Shown here: positions 7,341 through 14,402 of the stretch, piece by piece
Position numbering within the stretch: position 1 is the first letter of the stretch
Layout: each line of letters opens with the position of its first letter
NCBI GenBank assembly: GCA_002390045.1
Contig: DGSB01000043.1
Location: forward strand, 1-19,696
DNA: 19,696 bases
Source of the DNA: Fibrobacter sp. UBA4373
Lineage (GTDB): Bacteria > Fibrobacterota > Fibrobacteria > Fibrobacterales > Fibrobacteraceae
Direction of reading: 5' to 3'
The notes under the pieces: generated by a model
What the model saw: the letters and a program-made list of their open reading frames with translations, nothing else
Told to the model about the DNA's origin: nothing
The model's database searches: none
Made by a program: the position numbers and the translations under genes

Positions 7341-8315
7341 TTAATCCTTCAAGTATTCATCGACGTTCATGCCGAAGCTTAAGCCCATCGACGTCAATAC
7401 CTCGTTAAGTTCAACCAAGGACTTCCGACCGAAGTTCTTGTATTTCAGCATGTCCTGTTCCTTATTGCGAACAAGTTCTGCAATCGTATGGATGTTGGCC
7501 ATACGGAGGCAGTTGCTGGAACGAACGGAGAGTTCGAGTTCGTCCACGCGCATACGGAGGCGGCTGGCAATACGCTGACGTTCTTCGTCCTGCACCAATT
7601 CTTCCGGAGATTCGAGATCGCCTTCGAAGTTGATGAAGGCTTCCAAGTGGTCCACGAGGAGCTTTGCTGCATAAGCAAGAGCGTCTTCAGGATCAATGGA
7701 ACCATCAGTCGTGATTTCCAATTCCAAACGGTTGTAGTCCGTCTTCTGACCCACGCGAGTGTCGCTAACATGCATAGCCACCTTCAACACCGGGTTGAAG
7801 TTAGCATCCATGGCAATTTCACCGATCGGGGCGTCCGGGTTCTTCAACTCGTCTGCAACCACATAGCCGCGTCCGGAAGAGACCTTGAGCTCCATGCTCA
7901 AAGAAGCATTTCCGGAGAGCGTCGCAATATGGACATCCGGGGTAAGGATCACCACGTTGGGATTCTCCTCGATGTTTGCAGCGGTGATTTCACCGTCACC
8001 AGACATATCCAAGCGGAGCGTTTCGTCGTGATCGGAGAGCAGCTTAACGCGAATGCTCTTCAAGTTCAGGATGATATCCGTGACATCTTCCTTCACTCCC
8101 GGAATGGACGAGAATTCCTTCTCGACTCCAGCGATTTTCACGGAGACGATAGCCGCACCTTGCAGCGAGGAAAGGAGCGTACGGCGAAGAGCATTACCGA
8201 TGGTAATACCCCAACCGCGTTCCAGGGCTTCCACGACAAACTTGGCGTAACGTCCGTCTTCGCGGGTTTCCACTTTCTGGAAACTGCGTGGCATTTGGAG
8301 AGATTTCCACATCAT
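7341..8315 (-). CDS. rpoA: RNA polymerase alpha subunit
   Basis: Alpha subunit, 324 residues, scaffold for polymerase assembly through its N-terminal domain and binder of UP-element DNA and activators through its C-terminal domain. The N-terminal assembly motif GWGITIGNALRRTLLSSL is present. The C-terminal domain keeps the residues matching E. coli R265, N268, C269, G296, K298, S299 and E302 (VRSSNC and FGRKSLVE), so canonical UP-element contact is expected. Two adjacent ATGs (8315 and 8312) are possible; AGGGGA lies about 8 nt upstream of the first. It directly follows rpsK; the rpsD gene often found between them is absent. Confidence 0.98.
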   Translation of the reverse strand: MMWKSLQMPRSFQKVETREDGRYAKFVVEALERGWGITIGNALRRTLLSSLQGAAIVSVKIAGVEKEFSSIPGVKEDVTDIILNLKSIRVKLLSDHDETLRLDMSGDGEITAANIEENPNVVILTPDVHIATLSGNASLSMELKVSSGRGYVVADELKNPDAPIGEIAMDANFNPVLKVAMHVSDTRVGQKTDYNRLELEITTDGSIDPEDALAYAAKLLVDHLEAFINFEGDLESPEELVQDEERQRIASRLRMRVDELELSVRSSNCLRMANIHTIAELVRNKEQDMLKYKNFGRKSLVELNEVLTSMGLSFGMNVDEYLKD

Positions 8316-8336
8316 TGGCGTTTTCCCCTGTTGAGA

Positions 8337-8774
8337 TTAAACTCTTCTCTTCTTCTTAGGACGGCATCCGTTGTGCGGAACACCGGTCACGTCGCGAATC
8401 GTCAGCACTTCGATGCCAGCGTTCTTGATTGCGCGAACGGCGGATTCACGTCCACCACCTGCGCCCTTCACGCGGACATCAACCTTGCGAATGCCGAGGT
8501 CGTATGCCTTGTGAGCAGCGGCTTCAGCAGCGAGCTGAGCTGCGAACGGAGTGCTCTTGCGGGAGCCCTTGAAACCGGAGTTTCCCGGAGAACCCCAAGC
8601 AACAACGTTGCCACGAGCGTCAGTGATCGACACGATAGTGTTGTTGAAGGATGCGTTAACGCAGGCAATGCCCTGCACGTCAACACGCTTCTTACCTTTC
8701 TTAACCTTTTCTTCGGCGGAAGCAGCAGCTTCTGCAGCGGCCGGAACGGTTTCTTTAACTTCTTCGTCTGCCAC
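8337..8774 (-). CDS. rpsK: Small ribosomal subunit protein S11 (uS11), GTG start
   Basis: S11 of the small-subunit platform, 145 residues. The core runs from about residue 30 with the conserved NASFNNTIVSITD, GFKGSRKSTPFAAQ, KGAGGGRESAVRA and C-terminal PHNGCRPKKKRRV. The first ~25 residues (ADEEVKETVPAAAEAAASAEE) are an acidic, Ala-rich extension not found in the usual 129-residue protein. The start is GTG at 8774-8772, supported by a strong AAGGAG 7 nt upstream that overlaps the rpsM stop. No ATG in this frame lies before the conserved core, so the extension is probably translated. Confidence 0.97.
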   Translation of the reverse strand: MADEEVKETVPAAAEAAASAEEKVKKGKKRVDVQGIACVNASFNNTIVSITDARGNVVAWGSPGNSGFKGSRKSTPFAAQLAAEAAAHKAYDLGIRKVDVRVKGAGGGRESAVRAIKNAGIEVLTIRDVTGVPHNGCRPKKKRRV

Positions 8775-8781
8775 GGATCGT

Positions 8782-8787
8782 CTCCTT
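8782..8787 (-). promoter_or_regulatory. Ribosome binding site fixing the GTG start of rpsK
   Basis: AAGGAG on the minus strand (8787-8782) overlaps the rpsM TAA stop and lies 7 nt before the GTG at 8774. It is the strongest site in this stretch and supports the GTG start with the acidic N-terminal extension, as well as coupling to rpsM. Confidence 0.8.
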
Positions 8788-9154
8788 ACTTCTTCTTGTT
8801 AGCAACGGTCTTCTTCGGACCCTTGCGAGTGCGAGCGTTTGTACGGGTACGCTGACCACGGGCCGGCAAATGCTTCAAATGACGGGAACCGCGATAGCAT
8901 CCGATATCTTGAAGACGCTTGATGTTCAAGGTTGTTTCTGCGCGAAGCTGACCTTCCACAGAATATTCGTCTTCGAGTACGTGACGAATCTTACCTTGTT
9001 CTTCTTCTGTCAAGTCATCGCACTTTTTCTTGAGATCGATGCCCAACTGAGCACAAATCTTACGAGAGGTGAAAAGACCGACTCCGTAGATAGCCGTAAG
9101 ACCATACTCGACGGTCTTGTTTCTCGGCAAGTCGACACCAGCAATACGTGCCAT
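8786..9154 (-). CDS. rpsM: Small ribosomal subunit protein S13 (uS13)
   Basis: S13 of the 30S head, 122 residues, contacting the large subunit and P-site tRNA. The conserved N-terminus MARIAGVDLPRNKTVEYGLTAIYG and the C-terminal HLPARGQRTRTNARTRKG are present, followed by the usual Lys-rich tail. The ATG lies 8 nt downstream of rpmJ. Length and motifs are ordinary. Confidence 0.98.
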   Translation of the reverse strand: MARIAGVDLPRNKTVEYGLTAIYGVGLFTSRKICAQLGIDLKKKCDDLTEEEQGKIRHVLEDEYSVEGQLRAETTLNIKRLQDIGCYRGSRHLKHLPARGQRTRTNARTRKGPKKTVANKKK

Positions 9155-9162
9155 AAAATCTC

Positions 9163-9279
9163 CTAACCCTGTCTCTGCTTGTGACGGGGATTCTTAGAAC
9201 AGATGACGCGAAGAACGCCCTTGCGACGAACGATCTTGCAGTTTTCACATCTAGGTTTGATGGAGGCTTTGATTTTCAT
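9163..9279 (-). CDS. rpmJ: Large ribosomal subunit protein L36 (bL36), zinc-binding type
   Basis: A 38-residue protein, MKIKASIKPRCENCKIVRRK and so on, ending RHKQRQG, read directly from the minus strand between rpsM and infA. Zinc ligands C11, C14, C27 and H33 are all present, so this is the C+ form. It lies 24 nt after infA and 8 nt before rpsM, the infA-rpmJ-rpsM order common outside the Enterobacteria. ATG is at 9279-9277 and TAG at 9165-9163. Confidence 0.97.
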   Translation of the reverse strand: MKIKASIKPRCENCKIVRRKGVLRVICSKNPRHKQRQG

Positions 9280-9303
9280 AGGTTCTAACCTTTTTTGTCC
9301 CTA

Positions 9304-9522
9304 TTACTTGTAACGGTAGGTGATCCTTCCCCGAGACAAGTCGTACGGGGAAATTTCGACCAACACTTTGTCATCCGGCAAGATGCGGATAAAATGCCGG
9401 CGCATTTTTCCAGAAACATGAGCGAGGATTTCGTGACCATTTTCAAGGCCAACACGGAAGAACGCGTTTGGAAGAGCTTCTAACACAACGCCTTCTACTT
9501 GAATGCCTTCTTCTTTAGCCAC
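9304..9522 (-). CDS. infA: Translation initiation factor IF-1, GTG start
   Basis: IF-1 is a single OB-fold factor that occupies the 30S A site during initiation. It has 72 residues, the usual length, with LPNAFFRVGLENGHEILAHVSGKMR and the C-terminal ISPYDLSRGRITYRYK. The start is GTG at 9522-9520 and shares its first base with the secY TAG stop (TAGTG), so translation is probably coupled to secY; AGGA lies about 10 nt upstream. In many bacteria adk and map separate secY from infA, but here the genes touch. Confidence 0.97.
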   Translation of the reverse strand: MAKEEGIQVEGVVLEALPNAFFRVGLENGHEILAHVSGKMRRHFIRILPDDKVLVEISPYDLSRGRITYRYK

Positions 9523-10883
9523 TAGGACGCCATCCTGCCGCGAATGCGGCCATGCTTAAGGAAACCTGCGTAGTTATTGGTATTGAGATGGGCTTCGAGT
9601 TGACGAAGCGTATCCAGCGCAACACCGACCACGATCAAGACCGAGGTACCACCAATATAGAAAGACATATTCAAAGCGTCTTTCAAATGAAGCGGACCAA
9701 CGCTAATTACAGCCAGGAAAATGGATCCCGGGAGCGAAATGCGGGTCAAAATGTGGTCAATATACTCAGCGGTCTTCTTTCCCGGACGAATGCCCGGAAT
9801 AAAACCACCCGACTTCTTGAGGTTATCCGCAATATCTGTGGGGTTGTATTGGATAGCCGTATAGAAGTAAGTAAAAAAGATAATCAGCACGGCGAAAATC
9901 ACACTGTACGTGAGATGGCCAGGAATGAAGACGCCAGCAAAGGACTGAGCCCAGCTCACGTTTGGCATCCACGAAGCGATAATCGCGGGCACGAACATAA
10001 TGGAAGAGGCGAAGATAACCGGAATGACACCAGCCGTATTCACCTTGAACGGCAAATAACTAGCCTGGCCACCCATCACCTTGCGTCCGACCACTCTGCG
10101 CGGGCTCTGAAGCGGAATACGACGAACAGCTTGTTCCACAAACACAATGAAACCGATGATAGCCACAACCACTGCCAAGATGAAGATCTCGACGAGAAGC
10201 GGCTGAATGCCTTCGGTAAACATTTCGAGTTCGCGGAAGAATGCTCTCGGAAGTCCGCCTACAATACCGGCGAAGATTATCAGGGAGATTCCGTTACCAA
10301 CACCCTTTGCAGTGATTCTCTCACCGAGATACATTACAAAGATAGTTCCCGTGGTGAAGGTAAGCGTAGCAAGTAACCGGAAGCCGATATTTCCAAGTCC
10401 GGACTGGAAACCGTCCGTAAGCACAGAAATACCCGTACCGGTTGCGGTGGAAATTTTCAAGCTAGAAAGCCAAACGGCCACACCCCAGCCCTGAAGAGCA
10501 CCGAGGAGAACCGTGAAGTAGCGCGTATACTGGTTAAGCTTCGCGCGACCTTCTTGGCCTTCTTTCTGAAGCATTTGAATCGCAGGAATCACCGAACCCA
10601 TCAGCTGAATGATAATGCTTGCGCTGATGTACGGCATAATGCCCAAGGCAAAAACCGTCGCCTTTGCGAAAGCACCACCGGTGAAGGAGTCATACAAACC
10701 GAACATGTTGTTACTGTTGCGGAAGTATTCAGCCAAAACCGTGGCATCCACACCTGGGATAGTAATGTGCGATCCGATGCGATACACGATAAGAATCCCC
10801 AAGGTAAAGAGAATTCTCTTCCTCAGGTCTTCCATCTTGAAGGCGTTGACGAATCCGTCAATAGCTTTCTTCAGAGCTTCCAT
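9522..10883 (-). CDS. secY: Protein translocase subunit SecY
   Basis: Channel-forming subunit of the SecYEG translocon, 453 residues with the expected ten membrane helices. It starts MEALKKAIDGFVNAFKMEDL, followed by helix 1 and the plug region (GSHITIPGVD). The conserved cytoplasmic loop KKSGGFIPGIRPGKKTAEY begins near residue 356, in the region that binds ribosomes and SecA, and the C-terminus is basic (KHGRIRGRMAS). It begins 2 nt after rplO and its stop overlaps the infA start. Nothing unusual is seen in length or key motifs. Confidence 0.98.
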   Translation of the reverse strand: MEALKKAIDGFVNAFKMEDLRKRILFTLGILIVYRIGSHITIPGVDATVLAEYFRNSNNMFGLYDSFTGGAFAKATVFALGIMPYISASIIIQLMGSVIPAIQMLQKEGQEGRAKLNQYTRYFTVLLGALQGWGVAVWLSSLKISTATGTGISVLTDGFQSGLGNIGFRLLATLTFTTGTIFVMYLGERITAKGVGNGISLIIFAGIVGGLPRAFFRELEMFTEGIQPLLVEIFILAVVVAIIGFIVFVEQAVRRIPLQSPRRVVGRKVMGGQASYLPFKVNTAGVIPVIFASSIMFVPAIIASWMPNVSWAQSFAGVFIPGHLTYSVIFAVLIIFFTYFYTAIQYNPTDIADNLKKSGGFIPGIRPGKKTAEYIDHILTRISLPGSIFLAVISVGPLHLKDALNMSFYIGGTSVLIVVGVALDTLRQLEAHLNTNNYAGFLKHGRIRGRMAS

Positions 10884-10885
10884 TA

Positions 10886-11329
10886 TTAGACGATCTCAAC
10901 TTTGCCGCCAGCAGCTTCAACAGCCGCCTTGGCCTTTTCGCTGATAGCGTTGACTTTGAGCGTGACAGCCTTAGAAATCGTGCCGTAGCCAAGAACCTTG
11001 ATCGGCTTCTTGACGCTGCGAACGAGACCCTGGTCGAAAAGAACCTTTGCGTCGAATTCGACAACGCCGGAGTTTTCGATAGCCTTGAGGTTCACGATCT
11101 GCGTATCACGAGCAAACTGGGTCTTGAAGCCGCGCTTCGGAATGCGGCGATGCATCGGCATCTGGCCGCCTTCAAAAGCAACACGACCGGCCTTAGCACT
11201 CTTACGAGCACCAGCACCCTTCTGACCACGACCGCCAGTCGTACCCCAACCGGAGCCCGGACCGCGACCAATACGCTTACGACCCTTCGTCAGAGCGCTC
11301 TTGGCAGGATTGATACTATTGAGTTGCAT
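10886..11329 (-). CDS. rplO: Large ribosomal subunit protein L15 (uL15)
   Basis: L15 of the large subunit, 147 residues. The N-terminal Gly/Arg-rich extension (RKRIGRGPGSGWGTTGGRGQ) that threads into 23S rRNA is typical, as is the GGQMPMHRRIPKRGF segment that follows. The C-terminal globular domain ends AAVEAAGGKVEIV. It starts 2 nt after the rpmD stop and precedes secY, the standard spc order. Confidence 0.98.
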   Translation of the reverse strand: MQLNSINPAKSALTKGRKRIGRGPGSGWGTTGGRGQKGAGARKSAKAGRVAFEGGQMPMHRRIPKRGFKTQFARDTQIVNLKAIENSGVVEFDAKVLFDQGLVRSVKKPIKVLGYGTISKAVTLKVNAISEKAKAAVEAAGGKVEIV

Positions 11330-11331
11330 GA

Positions 11332-11511
11332 TTAAATCTCCTCGACCTTGATCAAGAAACGAACTGCATTGATCATGCCCTGGATGGCCGGAGTCAATGT
11401 AACTTCGTTAGAGGTTCCAATACCATGAAGACCGAGAGCAGCGATGTTAGCTTTGTGCTTCGGCTGGGTGTGGATCGTTCCCTTAACTTGGGTAATTCTC
11501 ACTTTTTTCAT
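11332..11511 (-). CDS. rpmD: Large ribosomal subunit protein L30 (uL30)
   Basis: A 59-residue protein read between rpsE and rplO, from ATG at 11511-11509 to TAA at 11334-11332. It starts MKKVRITQVKGTIHTQPKHK and contains the family pattern KANIAALGLHGIG followed by TPAIQGMINAVRFLIKVEEI. This matches short bacterial L30 in length and order (rpsE-rpmD-rplO). Spacing is 10 nt to rpsE and 2 nt to rplO. Confidence 0.96.
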   Translation of the reverse strand: MKKVRITQVKGTIHTQPKHKANIAALGLHGIGTSNEVTLTPAIQGMINAVRFLIKVEEI

Positions 11512-11521
11512 TTCTTAGACC

Positions 11522-12004
11522 TCAGGCGTTCTGACCGCGCAATGCAGCGTAGTCATTTTTGTTCTTCTGAGAAGTGAGACCTTCGATGCAAGCCTGCACC
11601 ACGGTGCTCGGATTGGAAGAACCATAGATCTTGGTAAGAATGTTGTGGACGCCAGCGAGTTCCAAAACTGCACGAGCAGCAGCACCGGCGATAACGCCAG
11701 TACCCGGAGCAGCCGGGATCAAGCGGATGCGAGTTGCACCGTACTTGATTTCGACATCGTGCGGAATGGTTCCGTCTTGAACGTTCACTTCGATGAGGTT
11801 GCGCTGAGCCGCTTCGGTACCCTTACGGATAGCTTCGGAAACTTCCTTAGCCTTGCCGAGGCCAACACCAATCTTGCCCTTCTTGTTGCCAACGACAACG
11901 AGAGCACTGAAGGACATACGACGTCCGCCCTTCACGGTCTTGGCACAGCGATTGATGTGCACAACTCTGTCTTCAAATTCAGAAACTTGAGCTTCGCGTT
12001 CCAA
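11522..12004 (-). CDS. rpsE: Small ribosomal subunit protein S5 (uS5), TTG start
   Basis: S5 of the 30S subunit, involved in decoding fidelity and mRNA entry; 160 residues against the usual 160-170. The double-stranded RNA-binding domain is seen as VHINRCAKTVKGGRRMSFSA and the C-terminal domain as PGTGVIAGAAARAVLELAGV. The frame is open upstream into rplR, but I place the start at TTG (12004-12002): AAGAGG lies 6 nt before it, the codon follows the rplR stop by 10 nt, and the resulting N-terminus (MEREAQVSEFEDRVVHINR) aligns with other S5 proteins. The only upstream ATG in frame, at 12250, lies deep inside rplR and would add about 80 non-S5 residues. Confidence 0.93.
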   Translation of the reverse strand: MEREAQVSEFEDRVVHINRCAKTVKGGRRMSFSALVVVGNKKGKIGVGLGKAKEVSEAIRKGTEAAQRNLIEVNVQDGTIPHDVEIKYGATRIRLIPAAPGTGVIAGAAARAVLELAGVHNILTKIYGSSNPSTVVQACIEGLTSQKNKNDYAALRGQNA

Positions 12005-12010
12005 AGTGTA

Positions 12011-12016
12011 CCTCTT
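12011..12016 (-). promoter_or_regulatory. Ribosome binding site deciding the rpsE TTG start
   Basis: AAGAGG (12016-12011) overlaps the TAA stop of rplR (12017-12015) and lies 6 nt before the TTG at 12004. No ATG or GTG in the rpsE frame near this site gives a credible S5 N-terminus, so the site argues for TTG initiation coupled to the end of rplR. Confidence 0.75.
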
Positions 12017-12386
12017 AGAATTGGAGTCCGCCTTCACGAGCTCCCTCTGCGAGAGCCTGAACGCGACCGTGATAAATGTAACCGCCACGATCGAAGACAA
12101 CAGCAGAGATGCCCTTAGCCTTCGCTTCATCAGCGATGAGATTACCGAGTTTCTTGCTCTGTTCGGTCTTGGTGAGTTCACCGAACTTAGCCTGGAAATC
12201 CTTAGAAGAGGTAGAAACCTGGACCAAGGACTTGTGAGAAACGTCGTCAATGATCTGAGCGATCATGTTAGAAAGCGTACGACGGACAGCAAGACGCGGA
12301 CGTTCGGGGGTACCGTTGACGGTCTTGCGAACACGTGCATGACGCGCAATTCTGGACTCAAGTCTTTTCTTTGCAATAACAGCCAT
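12015..12386 (-). CDS. rplR: Large ribosomal subunit protein L18 (uL18)
   Basis: L18, a 5S rRNA-binding protein of the central protuberance, 123 residues. The basic N-terminus (RKTVNGTPERPRLAVRRT) and the conserved C-terminus VVFDRGGYIYHGRVQALAEG ending GGLQF are present. It begins 9 nt after rplF, and its stop codon lies inside the ribosome binding site of rpsE. Length is normal. Confidence 0.98.
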   Translation of the reverse strand: MAVIAKKRLESRIARHARVRKTVNGTPERPRLAVRRTLSNMIAQIIDDVSHKSLVQVSTSSKDFQAKFGELTKTEQSKKLGNLIADEAKAKGISAVVFDRGGYIYHGRVQALAEGAREGGLQF

Positions 12387-12395
12387 AACGTTACC

Positions 12396-12935
12396 TTATT
12401 TACCTGTCTTCTTGCCCTGCTTGCGGCGGACGTATTCGCCAACATACTTAACGCCCTTGCCCTTATACGGTTCCGGACGACGGTACTTGCGAATTTCTGC
12501 TGCAACCTGACCAACTTTCTGCTTATCAATACCCGTGACGCTGATCTTGAGCGGATCAACAGCCTTCAAGGTGATTCCTTCCGGAGCCTTGTAGATGACC
12601 GGGTGAGAGAAGCCGAGAACAAGGTTCAAATCCTTGCCCTTCTGTTCAACACGATAACCGACACCGACGATTTCAAGGTTCTTTTCGAAACCCTTGGAAA
12701 CGCCTTCGACCATGTTCGCAACGAGAGCGCGGGTCGTGCCGTGAATAGCGCGAGTGAACTTCAAATCATCCGGACGTTCGAAAGAAAGCTTGTCGCCGTC
12801 GAGATTGATCTTGATGAGGTCGTGCACCTTGGTAGAGAGTTTGCCAAGCTTGCCTTCGACCTGGATGTTCTGTCCATCCACTGCAATCTTAACGCCTGCA
12901 GGGATATGAATGATAGCTTTTCCGATACGAGACAT
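12396..12935 (-). CDS. rplF: Large ribosomal subunit protein L6 (uL6)
   Basis: L6, located near the GTPase-associated region of the large subunit, 179 residues. It starts MSRIGKAIIHIPAGVKIAVD and carries the C-terminal signature RRPEPYKGKGVKYVGEYVRR. The two tandem domains of the family fit this length. It follows rpsH by 8 nt and precedes rplR. Confidence 0.98.
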   Translation of the reverse strand: MSRIGKAIIHIPAGVKIAVDGQNIQVEGKLGKLSTKVHDLIKINLDGDKLSFERPDDLKFTRAIHGTTRALVANMVEGVSKGFEKNLEIVGVGYRVEQKGKDLNLVLGFSHPVIYKAPEGITLKAVDPLKISVTGIDKQKVGQVAAEIRKYRRPEPYKGKGVKYVGEYVRRKQGKKTGK

Positions 12936-12943
12936 CTTCTACC

Positions 12944-13336
12944 TCACCAGACCTTTGCGATGACTTCGCCGCCCACATTTTCCTTGCGAGCTTCGTGGTC
13001 AGTCATCACACCTTTGGAAGTGGAGATAATAGCATAGCCAAGACCGTTGCGAACGCGCGGAAGCTTCGCTACATCGCTGTAGATACGAAGACCCGAGCGG
13101 CTAACGCGCTGGATGCCCTGGATTGCCGGAACGCCGTTCGTGTAGCGGAGGAGAATCTTGAGAATTCCCTGCTTGCCATCTTCAACGACGACGAACTTCT
13201 TAATGAAACCTTTTTCCTGCAGAACGCGAGCGATTTCACGCTTCTGGTTGCTGGCAGGGATGTCCACCACAGGCGCTTTTGCCGCGACGGCATTGCGGAT
13301 GCGAGTGAGCATATCGGCGATAGTATCTGTTGCCAT
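12944..13336 (-). CDS. rpsH: Small ribosomal subunit protein S8 (uS8)
   Basis: S8, a primary 16S rRNA-binding protein of 130 residues. It begins MATDTIADMLTRIRNAVAAK and ends with the conserved STSKGVMTDHEARKENVGGE and then VIAKVW. In E. coli S8 represses translation of the spc operon by binding mRNA near rplE; the gene order needed for this is conserved, but I did not identify the mRNA structure. It lies 13 nt after rpsN. Confidence 0.98.
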   Translation of the reverse strand: MATDTIADMLTRIRNAVAAKAPVVDIPASNQKREIARVLQEKGFIKKFVVVEDGKQGILKILLRYTNGVPAIQGIQRVSRSGLRIYSDVAKLPRVRNGLGYAIISTSKGVMTDHEARKENVGGEVIAKVW

Positions 13337-13349
13337 TTGTTAATGCTCC

Positions 13350-13535
13350 TTACCAGGAAGATTTGGTGATACCCGGAATTTCACCGGCGAGTGCCATTTC
13401 GCGGAAGCAAATACGGCACAAACCGAAGCGACGCATATAAGCGTGCGGTCTACCGCAACGCTTGCAGCGATGATACCCACGAACCGTGTATTTCGGGGTG
13501 CGCTTGCACTTTTCAATCATTCTTCTGCTTGCCAT
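13350..13535 (-). CDS. rpsN: Small ribosomal subunit protein S14 (uS14), zinc-binding type Z
   Basis: Short S14 of 61 residues, the zinc-ribbon form. The four ligands form CKRC at 24-27 and CRIC at 40-43, with one further Cys at position 10. It ends ALAGEIPGITKSSW. The longer zinc-free form of about 100 residues found in E. coli is not present here. It sits between rplE and rpsH as in most bacteria. Confidence 0.97.
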   Translation of the reverse strand: MASRRMIEKCKRTPKYTVRGYHRCKRCGRPHAYMRRFGLCRICFREMALAGEIPGITKSSW

Positions 13536-13543
13536 GGTATACC

Positions 13544-14086
13544 TTACTTCCTGAAGGGGAGACCAAGACCTTCGAGCAGAGCACGTCCTTCGTCATCCGT
13601 TTTAGCGGAGGTCACGAAAGAAATGTCCATACCGAGAGTCGTAGAGATTTTGTCAATATCGATTTCCACAAAGATCGACTGTTCCTTGATGCCGAGCGTG
13701 TAGTTACCGCTGCCATCGAAACCACGACGCGGAAGACCACGGAAGTCACGCACGCGCGGCAAGGAAATGTTGATAAAGCGATAGAGGAAATCCCACATGT
13801 TTTCGCCGTGGAGGGTCACCTTAGCACCAATTCCAAGACCTTCGCGGAGCTTGAAGTTGGAAATTGCCTTGCGAGCCTTCGTCACAACCGGCTTTTGACC
13901 GGTGATCGCAGCGAGAGTGTCAAGAGCTTCATCCAAGACCTTACGGTTGGAAGCAGCAGCGCCAACACCCATGTTGATAACGATCTTCTGCAGACGCGGA
14001 ATCTGCATCACGTTCTTATAACCGAACTTTTCCTGGAGAGCCGGAACTACGGTCTTTTCGTAAACATCTTTCTTCATTGTGCTCAT
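13544..14086 (-). CDS. rplE: Large ribosomal subunit protein L5 (uL5)
   Basis: L5, a 5S rRNA- and P-site tRNA-contacting protein of the central protuberance, 180 residues. Recognised by KNVMQIPRLQKIVINMGVG, the RKAISNFKLREGLGIGAKVT segment, and GMDISFVTSAKTDDEGRALL near the C-terminus. ATG at 14086 is chosen because GAGG, overlapping the rplX stop, lies 8 nt upstream; an in-frame ATG at 14077 is an alternative that removes three residues. Confidence 0.98.
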   Translation of the reverse strand: MSTMKKDVYEKTVVPALQEKFGYKNVMQIPRLQKIVINMGVGAAASNRKVLDEALDTLAAITGQKPVVTKARKAISNFKLREGLGIGAKVTLHGENMWDFLYRFINISLPRVRDFRGLPRRGFDGSGNYTLGIKEQSIFVEIDIDKISTTLGMDISFVTSAKTDDEGRALLEGLGLPFRK

Positions 14087-14096
14087 AGTTACGACC

Positions 14097-14402
14097 TCAC
14101 AGAGCCTTTCCGGACTTGACGCTCACGCGAACGCTCTTCTTGTCCGCTTCACGGACACGACGAGTACGAACCGGAGTGGAACCTTCGAGAAGCATCACGT
14201 TAGAGATGTCAATCGGGAGTTCCTTTTCAACGATGCCACCAGTCTGATTGGTCTGGCTCGGCTTTTCATGACGCTTGTGAACGTTCACGCCAGCAACAAT
14301 CACGCGACCCTTCTGCGGATCCACGCTGAGCACGGCACCGGTCTTTCCCTTATAGGAGCCGGAGATAACCTTCACGTTATCGTTCTTCTTGATGTTAGAC
14401 AT
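14097..14402 (-). CDS. rplX: Large ribosomal subunit protein L24 (uL24)
   Basis: L24, an early 23S rRNA assembly-initiator protein, 101 residues. The N-terminal KOW motif is visible as DNVKVISGSYKGKTGAVLSV, followed by VNVHKRHEKPSQTNQTGGIV. The ATG overlaps the rplN stop by one base (TAATG), so it is likely coupled to rplN translation. Confidence 0.98.
   Translation of the reverse strand: MSNIKKNDNVKVISGSYKGKTGAVLSVDPQKGRVIVAGVNVHKRHEKPSQTNQTGGIVEKELPIDISNVMLLEGSTPVRTRRVREADKKSVRVSVKSGKAL

Noticed and set aside
7488..8855. A 455-codon open frame on the plus strand opposite rpoA and rpsK
   Set aside because: It is antisense to two highly conserved genes, has no recognisable domain, and arises because codon bias on the minus strand suppresses stops in this frame.
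12005..12250. An 80-residue N-terminal extension of S5 reaching into rplR
   Set aside because: It overlaps the whole C-terminal half of rplR, bears no likeness to S5, and a TTG start with a good ribosome binding site lies at 12004.
12006..13037. A 343-codon plus-strand open frame opposite rplR, rplF and rpsH
   Set aside because: Same shadow effect of biased ribosomal codons; no ribosome binding site or familiar motif, and it spans several genuine gene boundaries.
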